Assembly (NCBI RefSeq): GCF_900090235.1
Contig: NZ_LT607750.1
Span: 6,963,501 to 7,027,500 of the forward strand
Length of the DNA stretch: 64,000 bases
From: Micromonospora echinaurantiaca
GTDB lineage: Bacteria > Actinomycetota > Actinomycetes > Mycobacteriales > Micromonosporaceae
Direction of reading: 5' to 3'
A model generated the notes under the pieces. That model saw only the letters and a program-made list of their open reading frames with translations, was not told the DNA's origin and made no database searches. The position numbers were made by a program, and so were the translations under genes. Below, piece after piece: positions 31,973 to 42,240 of this stretch; position 1 is the stretch's first letter; each line of letters begins with the position of its first letter.

Positions 31973-32986
31973 GTGATCCATTTTCCCGCACAGCGGCGCG
32001 GACCGCTGAGCGCGCTGAGCCTGCGCCTGGCCGCCGCGGTCGGGCTGGTCCTCGCCACCGTCGCGGTGGTCTACCTCGACCGGGACGGCTACCGGGACGT
32101 CAACGAGGACGGGCTGACCCTCCTCGACTGCTTCTACTACGTGGTGGTGTCGCTCTCCACCACCGGCTACGGCGACATCACCCCGGTCAGCCAGAGCGCC
32201 CGGCTGGTCAACGTCCTGTACATCACCCCCGCCCGGGTGCTCTTCCTGATCATCCTGGTCGGCACCACGCTGGAAGTCCTGACCGAGCAGTACCGCACCG
32301 GCCGTCGCCTGTCGCGGTGGAGGAGAACCGTGAAGGACCACGTCATCATCTGCGGCTACGGCACCAAGGGCCGGAGCGCGGTCTCCGCTCTGCTGGAGAA
32401 CGGTCTGGAGAAGTCGCGGATCGTGGTGGTGGAGCGCAACGGCCCGGCGCTGCGGCAGGCCACCTCGGCCGGGCTGGTGGCGATCGAGGGCTCGGCGACC
32501 CGTTCCTCGGTGCTCAACGAGGCGCACGTCCGGCACGCCAAGGCGGTGATCATCGCGACCGACAGCGACGACGCCTCCGTCCTGGTGGCGCTGACCGCAC
32601 GCCAGCTCACCGCGGGACAGGTGCGGATCATCGCCGCCGCCCGGGAGGCCGAGAACGCCCCGTTGCTCAAGCAGAGCGGCGCACACCACGTGATCGTCTC
32701 GTCGGCGACCGCCGGGCGGCTGCTGGGGCTCTCCACCTCCGCCCCGCCGCTGATCGACGTGGTGGAGGATCTGCTCACGCCCGGGCAGGGAATGGCGCTG
32801 GCGATGCGCTCGGCCGAGCGCCATGAGGTCGGCCGCTCGCCCCGCGAGCTGGACTCGCTGGTCATCGCGCTGGTCCGGCGGGGCAAGGTGGTCACCCTGG
32901 CCGACCGGGCCGGCGCGGTCATCGAGACCGGCGACATGCTCGTGCACGTCCGCGACGACCGGCCGCAGGCGGCTCCGACGAGCTGA
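31973..32986 (+). CDS. Potassium channel with TrkA-N (RCK) domain
   Basis: A 337-residue two-TM channel protein: TM1 (LAAAVGLVLATVAVVYL), a pore helix with the K+ selectivity filter TTGYGDITP, TM2 (VLYITPARVLFLIILVGTTL), then an RCK domain with ICGYGTKGRSAVSALLENG and a TrkA-C-like end (LVIALVRRGKVVTLADR). It is likely a cytosolic-ligand-gated K+ channel. The GTG at 31973 fits the family start. Confidence 0.9.
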   Translation: MIHFPAQRRGPLSALSLRLAAAVGLVLATVAVVYLDRDGYRDVNEDGLTLLDCFYYVVVSLSTTGYGDITPVSQSARLVNVLYITPARVLFLIILVGTTLEVLTEQYRTGRRLSRWRRTVKDHVIICGYGTKGRSAVSALLENGLEKSRIVVVERNGPALRQATSAGLVAIEGSATRSSVLNEAHVRHAKAVIIATDSDDASVLVALTARQLTAGQVRIIAAAREAENAPLLKQSGAHHVIVSSATAGRLLGLSTSAPPLIDVVEDLLTPGQGMALAMRSAERHEVGRSPRELDSLVIALVRRGKVVTLADRAGAVIETGDMLVHVRDDRPQAAPTS

Positions 32987-33113
32987 CCACCCGGACGGCC
33001 AGAACCGGTGTCATCCGGTGCCGGCCGGCACCGGGCCGGCTGGCCCGGGCGGTGACGCGCCGGTCCGGGCCACCCGGTCGGGCTGGTCGGGCTCGGCCTG
33101 CTGGCGGGCCGGC

Positions 33114-33602
33114 TCAGCAGCTGGCGTCCAGCTCCGCCTCGTCGGTGACGGCCGCGGCGCAGTTGGCCGGCGCTCCGCTGGTCGCCCGCCGGAGCAGCTC
33201 GTAGAGCTGGTCGCGCTCCGCCGGATCCAGCGCGCCGAGCACCTCCTCCTCGGCGCTGGCCAGGGCGCACTCGGCCTCGCCGAGCCGGCTCGCCCCGGTC
33301 TCGGTGAGGAACACGTCGTGCCGGCGGCGATCCTCCGGTGAGCGTCGCCGCTCCACCAGGTGTGCCGCCTCCAGGTCGTTGAGCAGCCCCACCACGTTGG
33401 TGCTGTCGATCTGCAGGGTGCTGGCCAGCGCCTGCTGACTGATGCCGCCCGCGTCGCGCAGCACGGTGAGCGCGACCAGATGCCGGGGGCGCAGGCCGAG
33501 CGGCGCGAGCACCGATTCCGAGCGCAGCCGCATCCGCCGGGCCAGGTATTCCAGGAGCGCCCCCGACCGGCGCTCCGACTGGCCGACCGACGGGGCAGAC
33601 AT
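33114..33602 (-). CDS. MarR-family transcriptional regulator
   Basis: A 162-residue winged-helix regulator: LEYLARRMRLRSESVLAPLG, RPRHLVALTVLRDAGGISQQ, ALASTLQIDSTNVVGLLNDL and the wing VERRRSPEDRRRHDVFLTE. It is divergent from an azoreductase-like gene with an 83-bp interval that contains a small dyad, and probably represses that gene. The C-terminal residue is Cys (DASC). Confidence 0.88.
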   Translation of the reverse strand: MSAPSVGQSERRSGALLEYLARRMRLRSESVLAPLGLRPRHLVALTVLRDAGGISQQALASTLQIDSTNVVGLLNDLEAAHLVERRRSPEDRRRHDVFLTETGASRLGEAECALASAEEEVLGALDPAERDQLYELLRRATSGAPANCAAAVTDEAELDASC

Positions 33603-33657
33603 GTGACCCAGTCTACCCACCGAGGGAACATCGGCCTGCTATAAATGGTTGGCGCTA

Positions 33658-33672
33658 CACAAACGATCTGTG
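33658..33672. promoter_or_regulatory. Possible MarR operator
   Basis: CACA-N7-TGTG lies between the divergent MarR and azoreductase genes, 14 bases before the azoreductase ATG. TATAAA at 33640-33645 could be its -10 box. Short dyads occur by chance, so the support is weak. Confidence 0.35.
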
Positions 33673-33685
33673 GAGGGTTGGCCAA

Positions 33686-34330
33686 ATGTCACACCTGTTG
33701 CACATCGACTCGAGCATCCGCGGCGAGCAGTCGGTCAGCCGTCGGCTCACCGCCCGGGCAGCCGCCGCCTGGCGGGCCGCCCATCCGGACGGCACGGTGA
33801 CCTACCGGGACCTCGGCCGGGAGCCGCTGCCGCACCTGGACGAGGCCGGCGGCCTGGCCCGGATCGTGCCGGTCGACCAGCACACCCCGGAGCAGCGGGC
33901 GTCCTGGGAGCTGACCGAGCGGCTGGTGGCCGAGGTCAAGCGGGCCGACACCGTCCTGCTCGGGCTGCCGCTCTACAACTACGGCGCGCCGAGCAGCGTG
34001 AAGACCTGGGTCGACCACCTCATCGCGCCCGGCATCGCGTACGACCCGGAGACCGGCACCGGCCTGCTGGGCGACCGGGAGTTCATCGTGCTGACCAGCC
34101 GCGGCGGCGGCTACGGAGCGGGCACCCCGCGGGAGGGCTGGGACCACGCCGAGCCCTGGCTGCCGCACGGCATCTCCCAGACCGGGATGGAGCCGCGCTT
34201 CATCACCGCCGAGCTCACCCTCGCCCCGGTGGTACCGGCCATGGCCGAGCTGATCCCGCTGCACGAGCAGAGCCTCGCGGCGGCCGAGCGCGCCATCGAC
34301 GAGCTCTGGGTGCCGGCCCGAGTCGGCTGA
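33686..34330 (+). CDS. FMN-dependent NAD(P)H azoreductase-like protein
   Basis: A 214-residue flavodoxin-fold protein of the AzoR family: HIDSSIRGEQSVSRRLTARA (FMN phosphate loop), LPLYNYGAPSSVKTWVDHLI (the conserved P-x-Y-N-Y motif) and LTSRGGGYG. Such enzymes reduce quinones and azo compounds. Paired with a divergent MarR regulator, it is likely induced by quinones or related electrophiles. Confidence 0.88.
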   Translation: MSHLLHIDSSIRGEQSVSRRLTARAAAAWRAAHPDGTVTYRDLGREPLPHLDEAGGLARIVPVDQHTPEQRASWELTERLVAEVKRADTVLLGLPLYNYGAPSSVKTWVDHLIAPGIAYDPETGTGLLGDREFIVLTSRGGGYGAGTPREGWDHAEPWLPHGISQTGMEPRFITAELTLAPVVPAMAELIPLHEQSLAAAERAIDELWVPARVG

Positions 34331-34346
34331 GGTGCCGCCCGGACAA

Positions 34347-34390
34347 CGGAAAGGGTGGCCGTCCCCGCGCGGGGACGGCCACCCTTTCCG
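34347..34390. terminator. Bidirectional terminator, 20-bp perfect stem
   Basis: 34347-34366 pairs perfectly with 34371-34390 (loop GCGC). It includes AAAGG/CCTTT pairs and lies between the convergent azoreductase and korB genes. Confidence 0.85.
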
Positions 34391-34406
34391 TGGGCTCAGC
34401 GCCGGC

Positions 34407-35433
<1,027 letters not shown>

Positions 35434-35441
<8 letters not shown>

Positions 35442-37281
35442 TCTTCAGGACCTCTTCCAGCATCGTCTCCAGCTCCGCGGCGGTGAACGGCAGGCCGCGG
35501 ACCTGGTTGTAGCCGATCGCGTCGACCAGGTACTTCGCCCGGATCACGTGCGCCAGCTGGCCGAGGTTCATCTCGGGGATGACCACCCGGTCGTAGGAGC
35601 GCAGCACCTCACCGAGGTTGGCGGGCATGGGAGCCAGGTGCCGCAGGTGCGCCTGCGCGACCGGCAGCCCGCGCTGGCGCAGCGCCCGGCAGGCCGCACC
35701 GATCGGCCCGTACGTCGAACCCCAGCCGAGCACCAGGACGCGGGCGTCGCCGTCGGGGTCCTCGACCTCGACGTCCGGCACCGGGATCGCCTCGATCCGG
35801 GCGGCCCGGGTGCGGACCATGAAATCGTGGTTGGCCGGGTCGTAGGAGATGTCGCCGGTCTTGTCGGCCTTCTCCAGCCCGCCGATCCGGTGCTCCAGGC
35901 CGGGCGTGCCCGGGATCGCCCACGGCCGGGCCAGGGTCTGCGGATCACGCAGGTACGGCAGGAAGGTCGTGCCGTCCTCGCCGTTGGGCTTGGTGGCGAA
36001 CTCGACCCGCAGGTCGGGCAGGGACTCCACGTCGGGCAGCAGCCACGGCTCGGAGCCGTTGGCCACGTAGTTGTCCGACAGCAGGATCACCGGCGTGCGG
36101 TAGGTGAGCGCGATCCGGGCCGCCTCCAGAGCCGCGTAGAAGCAGTCGGACGGCGACTTCGGCGCGATCACCGCGACCGGCGCCTCGCCGTGCCGCCCGT
36201 AGAGCGCCATGTTGAGGTCGGCCTGCTCGGTCTTGGTCGGCATGCCGGTCGACGGCCCGGCCCGCTGCACGTCGACGATGACCAGCGGCAGCTCCAGCGC
36301 CACCGCCAGCGAGATGGTCTCGCTCTTCAGTGCGACACCGGGACCGGAGGTGGTGGTCACGCCCAGCGAGCCGCCGTACGACGCGCCCAGCGCCGCGCCG
36401 ACCGCCGCGATCTCGTCCTCGGCCTGCATGGTGAGCACACCGAACTTCTTGTGCTTGCTCAGCTCGTGCAGGATGTCCGAGGCCGGCGTGATCGGGTAGG
36501 CGCCCAGGAAGACCGGCAGCCCGGAGCGGACGCCCGCGGCCACCAGGCCGAGCGACAGGGCCGCGTTGCCGGTGATGTTGCGGTACGTGCCGGGCTGCAT
36601 CTTCGCCGGCTTGACCTCGTAGCGGACCGCGAAGTCCTCGGTCGTCTCACCGAAGTTCCACCCGGCCCGGAAGGCGGCGACATTCGCGGCCACCAGCTCT
36701 GGCCGGGCCGCGAATTTGCGCTCCAGGAACCGCAGCGTCGACTCGTACGGCCGGGAGTACATCCAGGAGAGCAGGCCGAGGGCGAACATGTTCTTGGCCC
36801 GCTCGGCGTCCTTCTTGGACACCGCCTGGTCGGCGAGGGCGCCGATGGTCATCGACGTCAGCGCGACCGGGTGCACCACGTAGCCGGCCAGCGAATCGTC
36901 GTCCAGCGGGTTCGCCTGGTAGCCCACCTTGGCCAGGTTCCGCTTGGTGAACTCGTCGGTGTTCACGATGATGTCCGCGCCGCGGGGCAGGTCGGCCAGG
37001 TTCGCCTTCAGCGCGGCCGGGTTCATCGCCACCAGCACGTTCGGCGCGTCGCCGGGGGTGAGGATGTCGTAGTCGGCGAAGTGCACCTGGAAGCTCGACA
37101 CACCGGGCAGGGTCCCGGCAGGCGCCCGGATCTCCGCCGGGAAGTTCGGCAGGGTGGAGATGTCGTTGCCGAGCTGTGCCGTCTCGGAGGTGAACCGGTC
37201 GCCGGTCAACTGCATGCCGTCGCCGGAGTCGCCGGCGAACCGGATGACCACCCGGTCGAGCTGACGGATCTGCTTGGTCAC
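35434..37281 (-). CDS. korA: 2-oxoglutarate:ferredoxin oxidoreductase subunit alpha
   Basis: A 615-residue subunit with an N-terminal gamma domain (VVIRFAGDSGDGMQLTGDRF) fused to the alpha (pyrimidine-binding) domain (GLPVFLGAYPITPASDILHE, MQAEDEIAAVGAALGASYGG, TSGPGVALKSETISLAVALE) and a C-terminal domain II (LGWGSTYGPIGAACRALRQR). This fusion is normal for actinobacterial KorA. The ferredoxin partner is not encoded nearby. The stop overlaps the korB start, giving a two-gene operon. Confidence 0.95.
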
Positions 37282-37597
37282 GCCTGCACCTCGCTTCGCT
37301 CAGCGCGGTCGCGCGGGCGGCTGAAACTGATGGTGACCTCGCCTTGCCCGGCCACGTGACCTCCTTGACGCACCGCCGCACCGGCCGTCCGTGACTGGTC
37401 CGGCCCGCTGTCGTTCCTCATCTGAGAGCCTACGTCGGATCGACCGGCCAACCTCCCGGGAGGTCCGCCGACTGGGACCGGAAATGGCCGCCTTTTGTCC
37501 GGTACTAAGGCGTTTTGTCGTGCCCGCCGTAATTCAGATCACCGGTCGCGCGCCGTCCCCTCGCGGCCGTCGAGGCGGCCTCGGGCCGTCGGGCGGG
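37282..37597. other. Intergenic region of about 320 bp
   Basis: Upstream of korA on one side and downstream of a convergent-facing gene on the other. It contains a CCTCCCGGGAGG palindrome (37454-37465) and a relatively AT-rich stretch at about 37483-37535 that may hold a promoter. I see no gene. Confidence 0.4.
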
Positions 37598-39013
37598 TCA
37601 CTCCAGCGCCGCGGGCGTCGCCGTCGGCTTGGTCGCCGGTGCCGTCATCCGACGGCGCAGGGAGACGGTGGCCAGCGTCAGGGCGAGCACCACCAGCAGC
37701 GCGGAGACCGCGATCAGCAGGATCGCGGTGCGCTGCACCGAACTCGACCCGCCGCCGGCGCGGTCGAGCGCCGGTGCGGTGGCCGCCAGCACCCCCTGCG
37801 AGCCGGTCGGCGCGGGCGCCGCGGCGACCTGGGTGGTCAGGGCGGCCGCCGCGGTGATCCGGAAGCTCATCTGCACCCGCCGGGTCCGCCCCTGGCGCGG
37901 GTCGAGCTGCCCGACCACCGCACCGGAGAGTGGCGCGGCGCGCTGGGCCTCCGGCGTCGCGACCACCGGCAGGCGCAGCTCGGCGGTCCGCCCGGCCGGC
38001 ACCGCACCGACCGCGCACCGGGTCCGGCCCGCCGTCGTCGGCGCGCATCCCGCCGGGGGCGTCGGCACGCTCACCCCGTCCGGCAGGACCACCTCGATCC
38101 GGCCGGTGGCGTCCACCCGGCCGGTGTTGCCCAGCCGGACCGCGAGTTGGCTCGCCCCGCCGCTGATGTCGAAGGCGACCTCGTCGGCCTGCAGCGTGAT
38201 GCCGGGCACCGGCGGGCCGGGCGGGAAGAGCACCGCGAAGCCCTCGTTGTCGGTGACCGAGCCGACCGTGCCGGGCGCGGTCGCGGTGACCCGGACCGAG
38301 CCGCTGAGCGGCATGTTCCGCCAGGCGGTGCCGCTGATCCGGATCTTCAGTCGGGTGCTGAACCGCGCGCCCGGCGCGGTGCTCCACTCGCCGCACCGGT
38401 GCTCGCCGCCCCCGGTCCCGACGCAACCCGGGGTGCCCGCGTCGGTCAGTCCGCCGGGCAGGGTGTAGCGGAGCCGGATCCGGGCCCGCGCCGTGCCGGT
38501 GTTGGTGATGCTGACCCGGAGCGTGGCCACCGTGCTGGCGGCGTTCCAGTAGCGGCCGGAGAGCTGGATGTCGCCGGTGCTGACCCGGACGCCGAGCGGG
38601 CTGGCCGGCGGGGCGCCCGGACCGGGCGCGGACGGCCGGACCGACGGCGGCACCGGCACCGGGCTGGCGGGCGTGGTGGCCGGCGCCCCGGTGGTCGGGG
38701 CCGGAGCGCCGGTCTCGGTGGCGGTGGGGTCCGGATCGGCGGTCGGCGTCGCCGGTGGGGTGGTCTCCGGGCTGGTCGGTGGTGCGGTCGTCGGCACCGG
38801 TCCGGTGTCCGTCGGATCAGCGGTCGGCGTCTGCTCGTCCGGCTCGTCCGCGGGCCCGGTGCCGGGAGTGGTCACCAGGGCGGCGGACGGCGCGGCGGCC
38901 GCCCATCCGGGCACCGCGGTGAGCGCCAGCCCGAGCACGAGGGGGACCGCCAGCAGCGGCACGACCCGCCGGCTGCGCGCCCACCGAGCGGGCGATACGT
39001 CTGCGGGGGCCAT
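37598..39013 (-). CDS. Secreted, membrane-anchored Thr/Pro-rich protein
   Basis: A 471-residue surface protein. An N-terminal signal segment (VVPLLAVPLVLGLALTAVPG, then AAA) is followed by about 100 residues of Pro/Thr/Ala-rich linker, two beta-rich repeats with paired Cys (GCVGTGGGEHRCG and GCAPTTAGRTRC) resembling DUF11/CARDB-like domains, and a C-terminal hydrophobic helix (TAILLIAVSALLVVLALTLA) followed by RRR. The layout is that of a wall-associated actinobacterial protein, of unknown role. The ATG follows GGAGGA. Confidence 0.75.
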   Translation of the reverse strand: MAPADVSPARWARSRRVVPLLAVPLVLGLALTAVPGWAAAAPSAALVTTPGTGPADEPDEQTPTADPTDTGPVPTTAPPTSPETTPPATPTADPDPTATETGAPAPTTGAPATTPASPVPVPPSVRPSAPGPGAPPASPLGVRVSTGDIQLSGRYWNAASTVATLRVSITNTGTARARIRLRYTLPGGLTDAGTPGCVGTGGGEHRCGEWSTAPGARFSTRLKIRISGTAWRNMPLSGSVRVTATAPGTVGSVTDNEGFAVLFPPGPPVPGITLQADEVAFDISGGASQLAVRLGNTGRVDATGRIEVVLPDGVSVPTPPAGCAPTTAGRTRCAVGAVPAGRTAELRLPVVATPEAQRAAPLSGAVVGQLDPRQGRTRRVQMSFRITAAAALTTQVAAAPAPTGSQGVLAATAPALDRAGGGSSSVQRTAILLIAVSALLVVLALTLATVSLRRRMTAPATKPTATPAALE

Positions 39014-39146
39014 CTGTCCTCCGGGTGACCAGGGGTGGGAGCCACTCCATATTCGTGACATTTGCCCCAGAGCACTAGTCGCACCGGAAAACAAATTCGT
39101 AACTTGTCCGGACCGACAGTCCCGGACCGGGAGGTAGGCTGCCGGC

Positions 39147-39524
39147 GTGACCGGTTACCTGGGCTCGTACGCGACGCTCGGGCTGCTGCTGCTCGCCAGC
39201 GTCCTCTTCTTTGTCATGGCGTTCTCGGCCAACCGGGTGTTACGTCCTGCCCGTCCGGCCGATCCGCCGGGGAAGCGGGCCAGCTACGAGTGTGGCCTCG
39301 ATCCGGTCGGCGCCGACTGGGCGCAGATGCAGATCCGGTACTACGTGTACGCGTACCTGTACGTGCTGTTCGCGGTGGAGTCGGTCTTCCTCTTCCCCTG
39401 GGCGGTGGTCTTCGACCGGCCGGGGTTCGGGATGGTCACCGTGGTCGAGATGGCGATCTTCGTGGCGGTGCTGGCGCTCGGCATCCTCTACGCGTGGCGC
39501 CGCAACATCCTGCGCTGGACCTGA
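39147..39524 (+). CDS. nuoA: NADH-quinone oxidoreductase subunit A, standing alone
   Basis: A 125-residue three-TM protein with the conserved YECGLDPVG motif, RYYVYAYLYVLFAVESVFLF and AILYAWRR-type C-terminus, typical of NuoA/ND3. NuoA is normally the first gene of the nuoA-N operon for complex I; here the next gene is folP on the other strand, so it is an orphan copy. It may supplement complex I or serve another membrane oxidoreductase. Confidence 0.9.
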   Translation: MTGYLGSYATLGLLLLASVLFFVMAFSANRVLRPARPADPPGKRASYECGLDPVGADWAQMQIRYYVYAYLYVLFAVESVFLFPWAVVFDRPGFGMVTVVEMAIFVAVLALGILYAWRRNILRWT

Positions 39525-39596
39525 CCCGCCCGCCCGGGATCCGACCCGTCCGGCGGAGCCTCGCTCGGGCGGCGGGCGCCTGACCGCCCGGCGCGG

Positions 39597-40466
39597 TCAG
39601 GCGAGGCCGCGGCGGGTCGCCGTGGGCGGCCGGTCGCCCCGGATCGAGGCGACCATGTCGAGCACCCGGCGGGTCTGGCGTACCTGGTGGGCCCGGAACA
39701 CCCGAGCGCCCAGCCAGGCGGAGACGGCGGTCGCCGCCAGGGTGCCCTCCAGCCGCTCGGCCACCGGCAGGTCCAGCGTCTCGCCGACGAAGTCCTTGTT
39801 GGACAGGGCGACCAGCAACGGCCAGCCGGTGCGGGTGAGCTCGTCCAGCCGGCGGGTGATCTCCAGCGAGTGGCGGGTGTTCTTGCCGAAGTCGTGCGCC
39901 GGATCGATCAGGATGCCGTCCCGACGTACGCCGAGCGCGACCGCGCGGTCGGCCAGCTTCGTCACCGTGGCGAGCACGTCGGCCACCACGTCGTCGAAGG
40001 CCGCGCGGTGCGGCCGGGTCCGCGGCGCCAGCCCGCCGGCGTGCGAGCAGACCAGCCCGGCGCCGGTGTCGGCGGCCACCTGGGCCAGTGCCGGGTCGGC
40101 GCCGGACCAGGTGTCGTTGAGCAGGTCGGCGCCGGCGGCCACCGCCTCCACCGCCACCTCGGCCCGCCAGGTGTCGATCGAGATGACCACCTCCGGGAAC
40201 GCGGCCCGGACGGCGGCGATGGTGTCCACCGTCCGGCGGATCTCCTCGGCCACGTCGACCTCGGCTCCCGGGCCGGCCTTGACCCCGCCGATGTCGATGA
40301 TCTCGGCGCCCTCCTCGACCGCCCGCTCCACCGCCCGCAGTGCGCTGTCGGCGGCGAAGGTCGCGCCCCGGTCGAAGAACGAGTCCGGCGTGCGGTTGAC
40401 GATCGCCATCACCACCAGGTCGCCGGCGTCGAACGTCCGCGCACCGAGCCGAAGCGCTCCGGCCAT
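39597..40466 (-). CDS. folP: Dihydropteroate synthase-like protein, FolP2 type
   Basis: A 289-residue TIM-barrel protein: MAIVNRTPDSFFDRGATFAA, IIDIGGVKAGPGAEVDVAEE, ISIDTWRAEVA, LIDPAHDFGKNTRHSLEITR and LSNKDFVGETL. The canonical DHPS first motif is NVTPDSF; here it is NRTPDSF, as in mycobacterial FolP2, a paralogue reported not to have DHPS activity. Mycobacterium folP2 lies next to gpgS and a DivIVA-like gene; the DivIVA-like gene is present here, divergent, but gpgS is not. The ATG follows GGGAGG; upstream continuation of the frame is GC-driven. Confidence 0.85.
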   Translation of the reverse strand: MAGALRLGARTFDAGDLVVMAIVNRTPDSFFDRGATFAADSALRAVERAVEEGAEIIDIGGVKAGPGAEVDVAEEIRRTVDTIAAVRAAFPEVVISIDTWRAEVAVEAVAAGADLLNDTWSGADPALAQVAADTGAGLVCSHAGGLAPRTRPHRAAFDDVVADVLATVTKLADRAVALGVRRDGILIDPAHDFGKNTRHSLEITRRLDELTRTGWPLLVALSNKDFVGETLDLPVAERLEGTLAATAVSAWLGARVFRAHQVRQTRRVLDMVASIRGDRPPTATRRGLA

Positions 40467-40632
40467 GCCGCCTCCCGAGTTCCGCGCCGCCGACCGCCCG
40501 TCGCCGGCCGATCCCGACGCTATCCGGTCGCCGGCCGCCGCCTCCGCCCGCCCGCCGGACGCTGTCCCCGCGCCGCCGGTCGGCCCGGTACGGCCCGCGC
40601 TCACCCGGTCGACCTCGCCGCTCAGGCCCGCC

Positions 40633-40834
40633 GGCCTGATGCGGGTCCCTGCCCCCAGTCCGGCGTCGCCTGCCGGCGGACCGGTCGGCACCGCGAGTGC
40701 GGGCGGGGGGTCAGGGACCGCGGCCGGCGCGCCGGCCCGATGAGGGTCCCGGCCTGCAGCCCGGCGTCGCCTGCCGGCGGACCCGTCGGCATCGAGAGTG
40801 CGGGCGGCGGGTCCAGGGACACCGGCCGGCCGCG
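40633..40834. repeat. 101-bp imperfect tandem duplication
   Basis: Units at 40633-40733 and 40734-40834 align throughout; both contain GGCGTCGCCTGCCGGCGGACC and AGTGCGGGCGG, and differ mainly by single substitutions. It lies in the gap between the divergent folP and DivIVA genes (40467-40909), in which I see no gene. Confidence 0.8.
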
Positions 40835-40909
40835 CCGGAACCGGGCGGATCTGGCGGCGGGGTGGGTGGTGGGGTCGCTCCGGCCCGTTCGACATGCCAC
40901 GATCTGTGC

Positions 40910-41740
40910 ATGGGTCAGGTTCTGCTCCTACTGGTCGTGGCGCTGACCGTCGCGGCGGTGGTGTTCGGGGTGACGGTGCTGGTCAGCGGCCGGGATCCCG
41001 GCCTGGTGCCGGTCGAGCCGGACGGCCGGGCGGTGCCGCTGCCGGGCGCCCGCCCGCTGCGCGAGTCGGACGTCGGCGAGGTCCGGTTCGACACCGCCCT
41101 GCGCGGCTACCGGATGGCTCAGGTCGACCAGGCGATGCGGCGGGCGGCGTACGACATCGGCTACAAGTCCGAGCTGATCGGGGTGCTGGAGGCCGAGGTC
41201 ACCGCGCTGCGCGAGGGGCGGATCGCGGACGCCGACGCCCTGCGCCGGGCCCGCGAGCAGGCCGCCGGCAGCGCCGCCCAGCCCGAGCCCCCGGCCGCCG
41301 GCGCCACCGGGCCGATCGGGCCCGGCGGGCCCCCGGTCGCCGAGCCCACCGGGCCCGCGGTCTCCGAACCCGTCGTGTACGCCGAGCCGGCACCGACCGG
41401 GCGGGACGCCTTCGCCCGGCCGACGAGCGGGTCCGACGCCTTCGCCCGGCCCACGACGGCCACCGGGACGGCTGGCGGACCGGCCGGGGCCGCCACCGAC
41501 CGGCCCGTGACCGAATCGGATTTTGCCCGGCCGACGACGGCCGGCGAGCCGGCCGCCGGGCCGGCCGGGGCCGCCACCACATCCGGCACGGCGGCCACCG
41601 GCACGCCGGGCGCCGAGGCCGCGCCGGCGACCGGGAACGGGGCCCGGCCGGCACCCGCCGGAAGCGACGACGCGCCGGACTCGCCGGGTGAGCCGGAGGA
41701 CGGCCGGCGCGGGCCGGTGGCCCGGTCGGAGCCGGTGTGA
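40910..41740 (+). CDS. DivIVA-domain membrane protein
   Basis: A 276-residue protein: N-terminal TM helix (VLLLLVVALTVAAVVFGVTV), then a short DivIVA-type motif FDTALRGYRMAQVDQAMRRA, YDIGYKSELIGVLEAEVTAL as coiled coil, and a long disordered Ala/Pro/Thr/Gly tail with repeats of DAFARPT (four times with variations). Mtb Rv1209 is the probable counterpart. It likely helps polar growth or septal organisation; that is inference from DivIVA. Confidence 0.8.
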   Translation: MGQVLLLLVVALTVAAVVFGVTVLVSGRDPGLVPVEPDGRAVPLPGARPLRESDVGEVRFDTALRGYRMAQVDQAMRRAAYDIGYKSELIGVLEAEVTALREGRIADADALRRAREQAAGSAAQPEPPAAGATGPIGPGGPPVAEPTGPAVSEPVVYAEPAPTGRDAFARPTSGSDAFARPTTATGTAGGPAGAATDRPVTESDFARPTTAGEPAAGPAGAATTSGTAATGTPGAEAAPATGNGARPAPAGSDDAPDSPGEPEDGRRGPVARSEPV

Positions 41741-42234
41741 CCGGACCGGAGGGAGCGGACGACCTGCGCGAGGCCGCCCACCCAGGTGCCGGCGAGGTGA
41801 CCGCCACGGTGATCGTGAACGCCCCGGCCGGGCGGGTCTTCGCGGCGCTGACCGCGTGGGAGCGGCAGTCCGAGTGGATCCCGTTCACCACGGTGCGGGT
41901 GATCGAGGGCGACGGCGGCGAGGGCAGTCTGGTCGAGGCGGTCACCACGGTGGGGCCGGCCGTGCTCCGGGACGAGATGCGGGTCGTCCAGGTGGACCCG
42001 CCGTACGAGGTGCGGGTGGTGCACTGCGGCCGGCTGCTGCGCGGTCCCGGCGTGCTGCGCTGCACGCAGCTGGAGCGGGACCGCACCCAGGTGGTCTGGC
42101 ACGAGTGGTTCCACCTGCCGGGCGGCACCGCCGGCCGGGTGGCCTGGCCGGTGCTCTGGCCCGGCTCCAAGTTCGGCCTCACCCAGGCGCTGAAGAAGTT
42201 CGCCCGGCTGGTCGAGCAGGGCCGCCTGCCCTGA
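41737..42234 (+). CDS. SRPBCC-family protein (polyketide cyclase/dehydrase-like)
   Basis: A 165-residue helix-grip protein: TATVIVNAPAGRVFAALTAW, EWIPFTTVRVIEGDG, VVWHEWFHLPGG and the C-terminal helix ALKKFARLVEQGRL. The GTG start overlaps the DivIVA stop by 4 bases. The ligand is unknown. Confidence 0.82.
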   Translation: MTGPEGADDLREAAHPGAGEVTATVIVNAPAGRVFAALTAWERQSEWIPFTTVRVIEGDGGEGSLVEAVTTVGPAVLRDEMRVVQVDPPYEVRVVHCGRLLRGPGVLRCTQLERDRTQVVWHEWFHLPGGTAGRVAWPVLWPGSKFGLTQALKKFARLVEQGRLP

Positions 42235-42240
42235 CCCCGG

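Noticed and set aside
37391..39028. 545-codon plus-strand frame
   Set aside because: It is antisense to the secreted Pro/Thr-rich protein, which has a signal peptide, Cys pairs and a TM anchor.
40467..40895. N-terminal extension of the folP frame (143 codons)
   Set aside because: The sequence is Pro/Ala/Gly-rich and covers the tandem duplication; the real start with GGGAGG is at 40466.
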